From Flavobacterium aquidurense (GTDB taxonomy: Bacteria; Bacteroidota; Bacteroidia; Flavobacteriales; Flavobacteriaceae), in the NCBI RefSeq assembly GCF_001404985.1, contig NZ_JRLF01000015.1, positions 682,001 through 746,000 of the forward strand: a DNA stretch of 64,000 nt, given 5' to 3'. Numbering within the stretch: position 1 is the first letter of the stretch; each line of letters starts with the position of its first letter. The position numbers were made by a program, and so were the translations under genes. Positions 27,658 to 36,871 of this stretch are shown one piece after another. A model generated the notes under the pieces. It did no database searches. It saw only the letters and a list, made by a program, of their open reading frames with translations, and had not been told where the DNA came from.

Positions 27658-28593
27658 TTAGAAGAATCTTGGTGATTTATCATATCCTTTTCCTAATAAA
27701 TCCAAATTAAAAAGCAGCATAATTTCATGTGTTCCGGAATTAAACTGACCCATATTCGAAAGTGTATGATCATAAGCATAACCTACTCTAAGAGATGGCG
27801 TGACGCTTATATTCATTAAAGCACTCACAGCATCATTTATTCTGTATGCAGCACCAAGTTCAAATTTATTGTTATACAAAATATTTGTTGTAAGGTCTAC
27901 AGAAATTGGTGCTCCGCTCACATATTTTGACATAAATGCAGGTTTTAACTTGACCATATCATTGATCTGAAAAACATATCCGGCTGTTAAAAAAGTGTGG
28001 ATATTCTCTGATCCGTAAGCATTAATACCTGATTTTTCTTCGATATGCTTCGAACTCAATAAATTTGGAGCTGATAACCCTACATAGAAATTATCTCTAA
28101 AATAATAGGCTCCTACTCCAATATTTGGTTTGGTTACATTTATATTTTCGGCGAAAGCCAAATCTGTACTGGTATTACCGCTTTCAAAAACAAAACCGTT
28201 AAAATTGGTCTGCAATGAAGTAAACCCCGCTTTTAAACCTAACGAAAGTTTGTTTTTTCCTCCAAGATTCAAAACGTAGGCAAAATCAGCGTAGAAGTTA
28301 TTTTCTTTTTTAGCGCCATCACCAATATCATCAGAAACTAATGAGAGCCCTACTTCGACTTTATCAGTCACGGCAGTATGTCCAAAAAAAGTAAATGTTT
28401 TAGGTGCACCTACTGCCCCAACCCATTGCGTTCTGTACAATCCACCAAGATTTAACATAGCCGGAACTCCGGTTGCATACGCCGGATTTACAACACTCAT
28501 ATTGTACATATAATGCGTGTATTCCGGATCTTGTTGCGCTGAGGCTGATGTTATATAGAAGAGAAAAGATATAAAAAGTATTATTTTTTTCAT
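27658..28593 (-). CDS. PorP/SprF family T9SS outer-membrane protein
   Basis: 311 residues. Signal peptide to SASAQ, then QDPEYTHYMYNMSVVNPAYATG, the highly characteristic start of PorP/SprF proteins. The rest is an outer-membrane beta barrel (LGGLYRTQWVGAVGAPKTFTFFGHT, NNFYADFAYVLNLGGKNKLSLGLKAG). SprF-like proteins are needed to attach or translocate specific giant type B-sorted substrates, such as SprB, encoded next door; this fits the 875-residue type B protein directly upstream. The stop codon is one nucleotide from the OmpA ATG, so translation is probably coupled. Confidence 0.95.
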   Translation of the reverse strand: MKKIILFISFLFYITSASAQQDPEYTHYMYNMSVVNPAYATGVPAMLNLGGLYRTQWVGAVGAPKTFTFFGHTAVTDKVEVGLSLVSDDIGDGAKKENNFYADFAYVLNLGGKNKLSLGLKAGFTSLQTNFNGFVFESGNTSTDLAFAENINVTKPNIGVGAYYFRDNFYVGLSAPNLLSSKHIEEKSGINAYGSENIHTFLTAGYVFQINDMVKLKPAFMSKYVSGAPISVDLTTNILYNNKFELGAAYRINDAVSALMNISVTPSLRVGYAYDHTLSNMGQFNSGTHEIMLLFNLDLLGKGYDKSPRFF

Positions 28594-28625
28594 TTGAAAA
28601 TTATATTAAATAATATAAAAAGGAA

Positions 28626-31253
28626 TTATCTGTTTAGGTAAAGTCGTCCTTGTTGCGCTTTTCTATTGTCTTTATTAAAATTGACAATATAAAAATAGAC
28701 TCCATTTGGCGCCATTGCGTCTCCAAAACCTGCTGATTCAGAATTTCTTCCGTCCCAGTTGGGTTTATTTGCATTTCCTTTAAACATTACATTTCCATAT
28801 CTGTTGAAAATTTCAATTGTATAATCCGGGTATAAATATTCAATATCAGGAATTCTGAAAGTATCATTTACATTGTCGCCATTTGGTGAAAATCCGTCAG
28901 GAATAAAAAATGCGTATTGCGAAACATCACAATCAATCAATGAAACTTTAACTTCCAGATTAGTATCAGAAATACAATCTGTTACAGTCGAAAGATCAAA
29001 TCCGTAATAAGTAGCATTATGGACCAGTAAAGATGTCGAAGCCAATAAATTTCCGTTGTTTTCAGCATCGTACCAGGCAACCGTTGAAGGTACATTGGTT
29101 GAATTTGATAAATCAGCAATTGTAGGATTTGCCAAACCGCAAAAATTTTGTCCATCCTGATTTAAAGTTGGAGCCGGTGTATCGTTTACTAAAACCGAAA
29201 TCATTGTGGGGTCAGATGTACAATTTGAAGAAGACGTTTCTCTTACATACAAATTTTCGGTCTTTAAAATATATGTATCTGCGAGAGCTGTTGTAGATGT
29301 TGCAGAATTGTACCATTTATATTGAGAACCACGCGGAACTAAGTTCGCTACAGATGCCCGCTCGACTTTACAAAACTCCTGATCACCTGCAAGTGGCGCT
29401 GCCGGAATAGGATTTATAAAAAAGGTATCAAAAACATTCGTTAAATTAACGTCACAAGTAGTGGTATTGTTTATCAAATTACTAGCCTTAATAGTTGTAG
29501 AACCGGTATTTACTAATAAACCTGCAGGAATTACAAAACTGGCATTTCCGTTTGTAACCGCTAAATTAACGGTTTGTATTGTAGAAGAATTACTGTCTGA
29601 AAGTGTGTACGAAAGTGTTGCATCTGTTAAATTTCCTAATCCTGAAACAGCAGCAGAAACCGGATCATTAACACAAAAATTATTTACCTGAATAGTTACA
29701 GTTGCTGCATTTGGCAAAGGATTAATAATTAAATTACCCTGAGCATTCGCAACATTAGAACAACCTGTAGCCGTATTGGAGATTTTAACAATGGTTATTG
29801 TGGCAGCACCGCTATTTCTATTGATACTTGCCGGAATAACAAAACTTGAATTACCTCCTGTAACCTGAATATTAGCTGTTTGTCCTGTGGCAAAATTATC
29901 GCCTGTTACATTATAAACAATGTCATAATTACCATTTGCTAATTGAGATGCATTTGAAATTTGAACTCTTGAACTTTTATTCTGACACACCGTTTGCGCG
30001 GTCAATACAGCGCCATCTAAATGAGGCAACGGATTAATTATTAAATCATCAGATAAATTATTAATAATATTTACACAAGCTTGCTTACCGGTCGTTGCAG
30101 CAATCCCCGTAACATTTACTATATAAGTACCTACTTGTCTAAAATAAGAAGAACTGACAGGAAAACCAATTACACCGTTTACAAAATTTGCTGTGACAGT
30201 TTCTGATCCTCCATTGGGTCCGGATACGCTAAATGTCACTTTATATTCTCCGTCAGGAATCGCTTCAGGTCCCTGGGTAATGGTAGCTGAATATGTGGCG
30301 GTAGGAATTTTATCTTCGCAAATATCCGAAGAAACTATGATTCTTGCACCCGTAAAATCAAGTCTTTTTTCGAGCGTAATTGTTATAGGTACAGTTTGAT
30401 CCGGACAAATTCTATTGTCAGGAAAAGATCGGACTGTATAGGTATAAATATAATCTCCGGGTCCATTATTATCAAACACTTCCTGAAGATTTACATTATT
30501 ATCTGTTAATGAAGTTAATCCTATACCATTCCACTCGCCTCCCATATCTTCTCCTGAAAGTAAACTATGCAGATCTAAATTGGTATAAGCGCCTAAATCC
30601 GTACTTCCGCATAAGATTAAATCAGTGGCTATTCCGGGTTCCGGTGCTTTAAAAATCGTTACGGTTACAGTTACAGATGGAGGTATTGTTTCACAAGCTG
30701 GTACTGCAGGTACTGTATACGTAAAATCAAATGATCCCTGCATACCTGTAATTGGAATTACTGCATCTACAGATCCTCCTGAACTATTCTTCCAGCTCCC
30801 GTTTGAATGCGGTCCCATTACGGTACTGTTAAATGCTGTAAATAGATTAAAAGTATTTTCAGAACTACATACTGTGGCAAATGGAGCAGGAACTCCCGGA
30901 TATGCTCCTATTGTAAGGGTAACGGTAGATTTATTATCTGTACATCCGGCAACTGCAGGAGCGGTATAAGTATATTGATAAGTTCCGCCACTACGAATAA
31001 GATGTCCGTTTAAAATTCCGGTAGAAACATCTAATCCTCTCGATTTATTATCATCAGACCATGTTCCTCCGGGTGTTGGTGTACCACCTAATAAAGAAAA
31101 CAATGATATCGTTTGATTTGCAGAATTTTCAATATCACAAATTACTTTGATTCCATCATTTCCCGCACATTGTGCAGCCATTTGTGAAGGTAAAACCGAT
31201 AAAAAAATAAAAAACAATACAAATTGTAAGAAATTAATGTAGTTTTTAGCCAT
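28626..31253 (-). CDS. T9SS type B-sorted secreted protein (gliding-motility-associated C-terminal domain)
   Basis: 875 residues. Signal peptide to about residue 28 (VLPSQMAAQ). The middle is a series of Ig-like beta repeats (LLGGTPTPGGTWSDDNKSRG, repeated INPLPN...TVTI units, and two YKWYNSATSTT/VAWYDAENNG units with Cys pairs). The C-terminal about 95 residues, FFIPDGFSPNGDNVNDTFRIPD...YPDYTIEIFNRYGNVMFKG...NGVYFYIVNF, form the CHU_C/type B T9SS sorting domain. It is first in a three-gene operon with the SprF-like and OmpA genes, which likely export and anchor it. Such proteins serve as surface adhesins; the target is unknown. Confidence 0.93.
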   Translation of the reverse strand: MAKNYINFLQFVLFFIFLSVLPSQMAAQCAGNDGIKVICDIENSANQTISLFSLLGGTPTPGGTWSDDNKSRGLDVSTGILNGHLIRSGGTYQYTYTAPAVAGCTDNKSTVTLTIGAYPGVPAPFATVCSSENTFNLFTAFNSTVMGPHSNGSWKNSSGGSVDAVIPITGMQGSFDFTYTVPAVPACETIPPSVTVTVTIFKAPEPGIATDLILCGSTDLGAYTNLDLHSLLSGEDMGGEWNGIGLTSLTDNNVNLQEVFDNNGPGDYIYTYTVRSFPDNRICPDQTVPITITLEKRLDFTGARIIVSSDICEDKIPTATYSATITQGPEAIPDGEYKVTFSVSGPNGGSETVTANFVNGVIGFPVSSSYFRQVGTYIVNVTGIAATTGKQACVNIINNLSDDLIINPLPHLDGAVLTAQTVCQNKSSRVQISNASQLANGNYDIVYNVTGDNFATGQTANIQVTGGNSSFVIPASINRNSGAATITIVKISNTATGCSNVANAQGNLIINPLPNAATVTIQVNNFCVNDPVSAAVSGLGNLTDATLSYTLSDSNSSTIQTVNLAVTNGNASFVIPAGLLVNTGSTTIKASNLINNTTTCDVNLTNVFDTFFINPIPAAPLAGDQEFCKVERASVANLVPRGSQYKWYNSATSTTALADTYILKTENLYVRETSSSNCTSDPTMISVLVNDTPAPTLNQDGQNFCGLANPTIADLSNSTNVPSTVAWYDAENNGNLLASTSLLVHNATYYGFDLSTVTDCISDTNLEVKVSLIDCDVSQYAFFIPDGFSPNGDNVNDTFRIPDIEYLYPDYTIEIFNRYGNVMFKGNANKPNWDGRNSESAGFGDAMAPNGVYFYIVNFNKDNRKAQQGRLYLNR

Positions 31254-31412
31254 ATGGGGTTATTTTTTTATAAACATAATAAAATAATAACGTTCATTAA
31301 ACAAAAAACATCATTTAATAGCTAAATTTTCACAAAATTTACTAAAATACAAAAATGAACAGTAATATTTCATTATTACATTTCAATTTTTAAACAATTC
31401 TAATTGAGCATT

Positions 31413-32738
31413 TTATAACTCATCCTCAAGCTTAAATCTAAATTTTAAAATCAAGCTATTTCGTTCAACTTCCAGGTTAATCCAAATATCTTCTTCAGAT
31501 TTTAAAAGGGCGTTTATTTGCTGCAAAGAATATTTATAAGGAACATTGTTATTTATACTTACGATAATATCCCCTTTTTGTAATCCGCATTTTTCAGCAG
31601 CTGAATTTTTACGAATATTTACAATTTCATAAATAGGTTTTAGTGAAAATTTATATCTGAAATTTCCATCCCTTTTCTCATTATATCCGGATTCTTCTAT
31701 AGAAGTCGCCACTTTTACGGTTTCCAGATGAACAGTTTCCTGAACCCATTGAAGTCCGTTATGCTGAATCGTGATTCCGCTTTTATTATAACTGAAAGGA
31801 TCTGAAAATTTATTGTTTTTTTTAAGATATAACTTCTTATCTGCATAATCTAAAACTACAGTAAATCGTTTTAAAACTTCTCCGCCTACAGAACCTATTC
31901 GATCCGGAACCATTTTTACATTTTTTATGGAACTTGAATCCGGAAAAGAAACAATTGGCTTTTTAAAGTTAAAATCATCAATTAAAAAATTATCTATTTT
32001 AGCACGATGTCCTTCAATATCTCCACTAAAACCTTTACCTAAAAAGTCAGGAAAATTCTTTTTAGGCAATTTAATTTTATCATTTTCAAAAATCCAGAAA
32101 GCATCACTATTACCAACATCAATAAGTAGTTTTGCCGGTATCTTCGTAGTATCTACAATCGCTGTTGTATAAATATAAGGTTTGGATCTTTCTATGGTTA
32201 TTGGTATTGTTTTAAACTTTTTCTGGAGCCTTTTACGGGTTTCTTCATTGTTGGCATGAACGACAAGTCTTTTTTTCTGATAATTGATTTCGACAATATT
32301 GTTTCTAAAAAATTTGTACCCGATAATACCATTAACAGGAATACCAATATGAGATGACAAATTAAAACTCTGATCTAAAATAATATAAACCAATTGACTA
32401 TTTGATTTTAAGCCATGTGTTTCTAAAATGTTGTTTGCTGATTTAAGACCTTCGATTTCTTCTTCGCTTCCTAAACCTTTTAGTTTTATTTTTTCTACAT
32501 TCTTAAAACTAACTTCCTGTTTATCTTCCATACTAAACAAGATGGTTTCCTCGACACCGGAATCCAGCAAGAAGTTAAGTTCAATACCGTTTACTTTAAT
32601 AGGAATAAAAACAAGGTTGTTTATCAATTTAAAAGGAATGGTAACTTTCTTACTGTGGTTTTCGATTAAAAAATCTACCTGGGACATGACTGGCAAAGAT
32701 GCCAAAAGCCCAAAAAACAACATGAAATATTTTTTCAT
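31413..32738 (-). CDS. Aspartyl protease family protein with PDZ domain
   Basis: 441 residues; signal peptide MKKYFMLFFGLLASLPVMSQ. Two retropepsin-like half sites are seen: NFLLDSG (D59-S60-G61) and KLLIDVGNSD (D207-V208-G209), giving a two-lobed pepsin/retropepsin-like fold. The C-terminal third (about 350-430) is a PDZ domain (KPIYEIVNIRKNSAAEKCGLQKGDIIVSINN). Bacteroidetes have many such periplasmic proteins of unknown substrate. The second motif is DVG rather than DTG/DSG. The gene is divergent from the aminotransferase. Confidence 0.87.
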   Translation of the reverse strand: MKKYFMLFFGLLASLPVMSQVDFLIENHSKKVTIPFKLINNLVFIPIKVNGIELNFLLDSGVEETILFSMEDKQEVSFKNVEKIKLKGLGSEEEIEGLKSANNILETHGLKSNSQLVYIILDQSFNLSSHIGIPVNGIIGYKFFRNNIVEINYQKKRLVVHANNEETRKRLQKKFKTIPITIERSKPYIYTTAIVDTTKIPAKLLIDVGNSDAFWIFENDKIKLPKKNFPDFLGKGFSGDIEGHRAKIDNFLIDDFNFKKPIVSFPDSSSIKNVKMVPDRIGSVGGEVLKRFTVVLDYADKKLYLKKNNKFSDPFSYNKSGITIQHNGLQWVQETVHLETVKVATSIEESGYNEKRDGNFRYKFSLKPIYEIVNIRKNSAAEKCGLQKGDIIVSINNNVPYKYSLQQINALLKSEEDIWINLEVERNSLILKFRFKLEDEL

Positions 32739-32860
32739 TGATAATATTTTATGATAAAATTACTAAAAATATTGATAATTGTTACATTTTAATAAGTACC
32801 TGTAATGTTTACGTTAAATTCGAAAAAAAAATGCAAATTTGCACTTCAATAATTAAACTC

Positions 32861-34057
32861 ATGCCAACAATTTCACACAAAGGCAGAAACATGCCCGAAT
32901 CACCGATACGTAAACTTGCTCCTTTTGCAGATTCAGCAAAACAAAAAGGAAAAAAAGTGTATCATTTAAACATTGGTCAACCGGATATCAAGACACCCGA
33001 AGTGGCCATCGAGGCGGTAAAAAATATTGATTTAACTCTTATCGAATACAGTCCGTCTGCCGGATATGAAAGTTATAGAAAAAAATTAGCTAAATTTTAC
33101 CAACGTCAAAACGTAAATGTTAATTCAGAAGACATCATTATTACTACTGGTGGCTCTGAAGCCTTATTGTTTGCATTAGCCACAATTACAGATCCGGGAG
33201 ATGAAATTATTATTCCGGAACCTTTTTATGCTAATTATCATGCATTTGCCTCCTCTACGAGCGCAGCAGTAATTCCCGTGATTTCGACGATCGAAACTGG
33301 GTTTGCATTGCCAAGTATTGAAGATGTTGAAAAATTGATTACACCAAAAACAAAAGCAATATTAATATGTAATCCAGGTAATCCTACAGGTTACTTATAT
33401 TCAGAATCTGAGATTAAGCAACTGGCAGTTTTAATAAAAAAACATGATTTGTATTTAATCGCTGACGAAGTATATCGTGAATTTTTATATGATGGTGATG
33501 ATGTTCATTATTCTGTAATGAATCTTGAAGACGTACAGCAAAATGTGATTATGGTCGATTCTGTTTCAAAACGCTACAGTATGTGTGGGGCAAGAATTGG
33601 ATGTCTGGTAACTAAAAATAAGGATGTTTTATCTACGGTAATGAAGTTTGCCCAGGCACGTTTAAGTCCTCCTACAATTGAGCAAATTGCCTGTGAAGCC
33701 GCAATAGATACGCCACAAAGTTATTTTGATGAAGTAATTTCAGAATATAAAGGCCGTCGGGATACCCTGATTACAGAATTAAATAAAATCGAAGGCGTAA
33801 TTGTTACTAAACCAAAAGGCGCTTTTTATTGCATTGCACAATTGCCAATAGATAATGCTGATAATTTTGCACAATGGCTTCTTGAAAGCTACGATCTTAA
33901 TGGTGAAACTGTCATGGTTGCTCCTGCTGCAGGATTTTATTCGACTCCCGGAATGGGACTTAATCAGGTAAGAATTGCTTATGTGCTGAATAAAAAAGAT
34001 TTAGTGACTGCTGTAAATATTTTAAAAGAAGCGCTGCTGGTCTACAACAAAAAATAA
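32861..34057 (+). CDS. Pyridoxal-phosphate aminotransferase (class I/II, aspartate-type)
   Basis: 398 residues from ATG 32861. The motifs HLNIGQPDIKTP, TTGGSEALLFALATITDPGDEIIIPEP, ICNPGNPTGYLYS, LIADEVYREF and DSVSKRYSMCGARIGCL (PLP lysine K237) place it in fold-type I subgroup I aminotransferases such as aspartate aminotransferase. Start choice: the frame extends upstream to 32738 but that part (rich in Ile/Lys/Cys) looks non-coding, and a promoter-like CAAATTTG lies at 32834-32841, so translation from 32861 is more credible. The amino donor cannot be fixed; aspartate or aromatic amino acids are candidates. Followed by a perfect terminator, so it is monocistronic. Confidence 0.93.
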   Translation: MPTISHKGRNMPESPIRKLAPFADSAKQKGKKVYHLNIGQPDIKTPEVAIEAVKNIDLTLIEYSPSAGYESYRKKLAKFYQRQNVNVNSEDIIITTGGSEALLFALATITDPGDEIIIPEPFYANYHAFASSTSAAVIPVISTIETGFALPSIEDVEKLITPKTKAILICNPGNPTGYLYSESEIKQLAVLIKKHDLYLIADEVYREFLYDGDDVHYSVMNLEDVQQNVIMVDSVSKRYSMCGARIGCLVTKNKDVLSTVMKFAQARLSPPTIEQIACEAAIDTPQSYFDEVISEYKGRRDTLITELNKIEGVIVTKPKGAFYCIAQLPIDNADNFAQWLLESYDLNGETVMVAPAAGFYSTPGMGLNQVRIAYVLNKKDLVTAVNILKEALLVYNKK

Positions 34058-34078
34058 GCACTACAAAATAATACTCTC

Positions 34079-34111
34079 AAAAGACAATAACAGCCTATGT
34101 TATTGTCTTTT
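34079..34111 (+). terminator. Rho-independent terminator after the aminotransferase
   Basis: A perfect 14 bp stem, AAAAGACAATAACA (34079-34092) with TGTTATTGTCTTTT (34098-34111), loop GCCTA. Confidence 0.93.
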
Positions 34112-34258
34112 GTATTTAAAAAAAACAGCATTTTGGATTTAATTTAAATTATATCCAAAAACCATCAATTAAATAGTAAAAACGATAGAAAAGGTTTGCT
34201 TTTTATTAATTATCTTTACCGCCTTAAAAAGATATACCCATACTAATAGTAGTTTTTA

Positions 34259-34930
34259 ATGATAAATAACGAAGATTTTTTAGACGAAACAGGAGACAAT
34301 CATTTTAGCAGCAACGCTCAAAACCCTGTAAGACAGGACGCATTTGACTTAAGTGATGATGAAAAAATAGAAAGAATAAAAAAAGATGTTGAAAACATCC
34401 TACAGACTTTAGGAATGGATTTAACAGATGACAGCATAAAAGGTACTCCTAACCGAGTAGCTAAAATGTTTGTAAAGGAGATTTTTGGTGGTCTTAATCC
34501 TTCAAAGCAACCAAAAGCTTCCACTTTTGACAATAATTACAAATACGGTGAAATGTTAGTCGAGAAAAACATTACCGTTTATTCTACCTGCGAACACCAT
34601 TTATTACCAATTATAGGACGTGCACATGTTGCTTACATTTCCAGCGGAAGAGTTATTGGTTTATCAAAAATGAACCGAATTGTAGAATATTATGCTAAAA
34701 GACCTCAGGTTCAGGAGCGTTTGACCATGCAAATTGTTCAGGAATTGCAAAAAGCATTAGGTACTGAAGATGTTGCCTGCGTGATTGATGCCAAACACTT
34801 ATGTGTAAATTCAAGAGGAATTAAAGATATCGAAAGCAGCACAGTAACATCTGAATTTGGTGGTAAATTCAAAGATCCTCAAACAAAACGAGAATTTTTA
34901 GATTATATTAAATTAGACACTCAGTTCTAG
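34259..34930 (+). CDS. folE: GTP cyclohydrolase I
   Basis: 223 residues; converts GTP to 7,8-dihydroneopterin triphosphate, the first step toward folate/pterins. Catalytic and zinc motifs: STCEHHLLPIIGRAHVAYIS (Zn Cys and His), VIGLSKMNRIVEYYAKRPQVQERLT, and CVIDAKHLCVNSRGIKD with the second zinc Cys. The N-terminal about 45 residues are acidic and variable, as in other Bacteroidetes homologues. Followed by a structured repeat before cysS. Confidence 0.96.
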   Translation: MINNEDFLDETGDNHFSSNAQNPVRQDAFDLSDDEKIERIKKDVENILQTLGMDLTDDSIKGTPNRVAKMFVKEIFGGLNPSKQPKASTFDNNYKYGEMLVEKNITVYSTCEHHLLPIIGRAHVAYISSGRVIGLSKMNRIVEYYAKRPQVQERLTMQIVQELQKALGTEDVACVIDAKHLCVNSRGIKDIESSTVTSEFGGKFKDPQTKREFLDYIKLDTQF

Positions 34931-34961
34931 TTTTATACGATATTTCTATTATATTTATGGT

Positions 34962-35037
34962 CTAGCCCTGATAGCAGCGACATCCTTTTATGGTGGGGTT
35001 CACCATAAAAGATATAGCGGATAGCAGGATTAGCTCC
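34962..35037 (+). repeat. Structured intergenic repeat, copy A
   Basis: ATAGCAGCGACATCC on the left and GATATAGCGGATAGC on the right flank a perfect 10 bp hairpin TTTTATGGTG/CACCATAAAA (34986-34995, 35001-35010). The outer ends CTAGCCCTG and CAGGATTAG can also pair. The flanks match copy B (13745-13850, opposite strand), the stem sequence does not. Located between folE and cysS. Confidence 0.75.
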
Positions 35038-35062
35038 TAAAACATCAACAAACATTTATACA

Positions 35063-36541
35063 ATGCCATTATATACAAATCAACATCTAAAAATATACAA
35101 TTCACTATCTGGTGAAAAAGAAAATTTCAATCCTATTCATGAGGGAAATGTTGGAATGTATGTTTGCGGACCTACGGTTTATAGCAATGTACACTTAGGA
35201 AATGTTAGGACTTTTATGTCTTTTGACGTTATATTCAGGTATTTTTTACATCTTGATTATAAGGTTCGCTATGTTCGAAATATTACTGATGTAGGACATA
35301 TTGTTGATGATGTTGATGAAGGTGAAGATAAAATCGCTAAAAAAGCCCGTTTAGAGCAATTAGAACCAATGGAAGTAGTTCAACGCTATACGGTAGATTT
35401 TCATGATATTCTGAAGTCTTTCAACTTTTTGCCGCCAAGTATCGAGCCAACAGCCACAGGTCATATTATTGAACAAATAGAAATCATCAAAAAAATTATC
35501 GATACCGGAATTGGTTATGAAGCCAATGGATCTGTTTATTTTGATGTTGTAAAATATAATGAAACCAACAATTACGGAGTTTTAAGCGGCCGAAATATCG
35601 AAGATATGCTAGCTAATACCCGTGATCTTGATGGCCAGTCTGACAAAAGAAACCCACAGGATTTTGCTCTTTGGAAAAAGGCAGAACCGGAACATATCAT
35701 GAGATGGCCATCGCCTTGGAGTGACGGTTTCCCGGGTTGGCATCTTGAATGTACTGCAATGAGTACCAAATATCTGGGCAATCATTTTGACATTCACGGA
35801 GGTGGAATGGATTTAAAATTCCCACACCACGAGTGTGAAATTGCTCAAAATGAAGCTTGTACTGGCCAATCTCCGGTAAATTACTGGATGCACGCCAATA
35901 TGCTTACCCTTAACGGAAAAAAAATGGCAAAATCGACTGGAAATAATATTTTACCAGGCGAAATTTTAAGCGGAGACAATACTATTTTAAGCAAAGCTTT
36001 CTCTGCGTCTGTGACTCGATTTTTTATGCTACAGGCACACTACAGAAGTATTCTGGATTTTTCTGATGATGCAATTGTTGCCGCCGAAAAAGGATATAAA
36101 AGATTAATGGAGGCTGTTGATGCACTGCCAACTATTTCAGTAAGTACAACTAGTTCTATTGATATTGCTTCATGGAAACAATTGTGCTACGACGCCATGA
36201 ATGATGATTTTAATACTCCAATTTTAATCGCGCAACTATTCGAGGCTGTTCGTTACATCAATTTATTGAAAGAAGGAAAAGAAACTATTTCTGCTGAGGA
36301 TTTAGCTTTATTTACAGCAGCAGTTAATGCTTTTGTATTTGATGTTTTAGGTTTGAATGATGACAAAGCTGCCGACGCAAATAATGATAAATTAGAAGGC
36401 GTTGTCAACATGCTGATTGGAATGAGAAATCAAGCCAGAGCCGATAAAAACTTTGCTCTTTCTGACCAGATCCGTGATCAGTTGATTGCTTTGGGCATTC
36501 AGCTAAAAGACGGTAAAGAAGGCACAAGCTTTTCTATATAA
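35063..36541 (+). CDS. cysS: Cysteinyl-tRNA synthetase
   Basis: 492 residues, usual length. Class I motifs: YVCGPTVYSNVHLGNVRTF (HIGH box as HLGN) and GKKMAKSTGNNI (KMSKS as KMAKS). The zinc site is visible as MYVCGPT, HLECTAMS and HHECEIAQNEA. It charges tRNA-Cys in the cytoplasm. The short spacing to yidD (22 nt) and lgt (68 nt) suggests a cysS-yidD-lgt operon. Confidence 0.97.
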   Translation: MPLYTNQHLKIYNSLSGEKENFNPIHEGNVGMYVCGPTVYSNVHLGNVRTFMSFDVIFRYFLHLDYKVRYVRNITDVGHIVDDVDEGEDKIAKKARLEQLEPMEVVQRYTVDFHDILKSFNFLPPSIEPTATGHIIEQIEIIKKIIDTGIGYEANGSVYFDVVKYNETNNYGVLSGRNIEDMLANTRDLDGQSDKRNPQDFALWKKAEPEHIMRWPSPWSDGFPGWHLECTAMSTKYLGNHFDIHGGGMDLKFPHHECEIAQNEACTGQSPVNYWMHANMLTLNGKKMAKSTGNNILPGEILSGDNTILSKAFSASVTRFFMLQAHYRSILDFSDDAIVAAEKGYKRLMEAVDALPTISVSTTSSIDIASWKQLCYDAMNDDFNTPILIAQLFEAVRYINLLKEGKETISAEDLALFTAAVNAFVFDVLGLNDDKAADANNDKLEGVVNMLIGMRNQARADKNFALSDQIRDQLIALGIQLKDGKEGTSFSI

Positions 36542-36563
36542 TCAATTCATTTTCTAATAAATC

Positions 36564-36803
36564 ATGAAAGTAACTACTCCATTTGTTTTATTAGTTCGCT
36601 TTTATCAAACAGCAATTTCGCCTTTTACACCGGCAAGCTGCAGGTTTGAACCAACATGTTCAACATACATGATTCAGGCGTTACAGACTCATGGATTATT
36701 TTATGGAGGATATTTAGGAATAAAACGAATCTTAAGCTGCAATCCATGGGGAAGAACCGGTTACGATCCCGTTCCCGAAAAGAAATGTTCACATAAACAT
36801 TAA
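36564..36803 (+). CDS. yidD: Membrane protein insertion efficiency factor
   Basis: 79 residues with the YidD signature: YQTAISPFTPASCRFEPTCSTYMIQAL...GYLGIKRILSCNPWGRTGYDPVP. It is a small inner-membrane-associated protein that aids the YidC/Sec insertion pathway. Unlike many bacteria it is not beside rpmH-rnpA-yidC here but between cysS and lgt. Confidence 0.96.
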   Translation: MKVTTPFVLLVRFYQTAISPFTPASCRFEPTCSTYMIQALQTHGLFYGGYLGIKRILSCNPWGRTGYDPVPEKKCSHKH

Positions 36804-36871
36804 CTTTTTATAAAGAGCAACTGTACTTTTAATATTTATTTTTACAAATACAAAACAAACAAATTTAATAT

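Noticed and set aside
27657..27683. Upstream start for the OmpA-family protein
   Set aside because: It would overlap the preceding gene and put nine hydrophilic residues before an otherwise complete signal peptide.
32738..32860. Upstream extension of the aminotransferase frame
   Set aside because: The extra 41 residues do not resemble the family and overlap the promoter region of the divergent gene.
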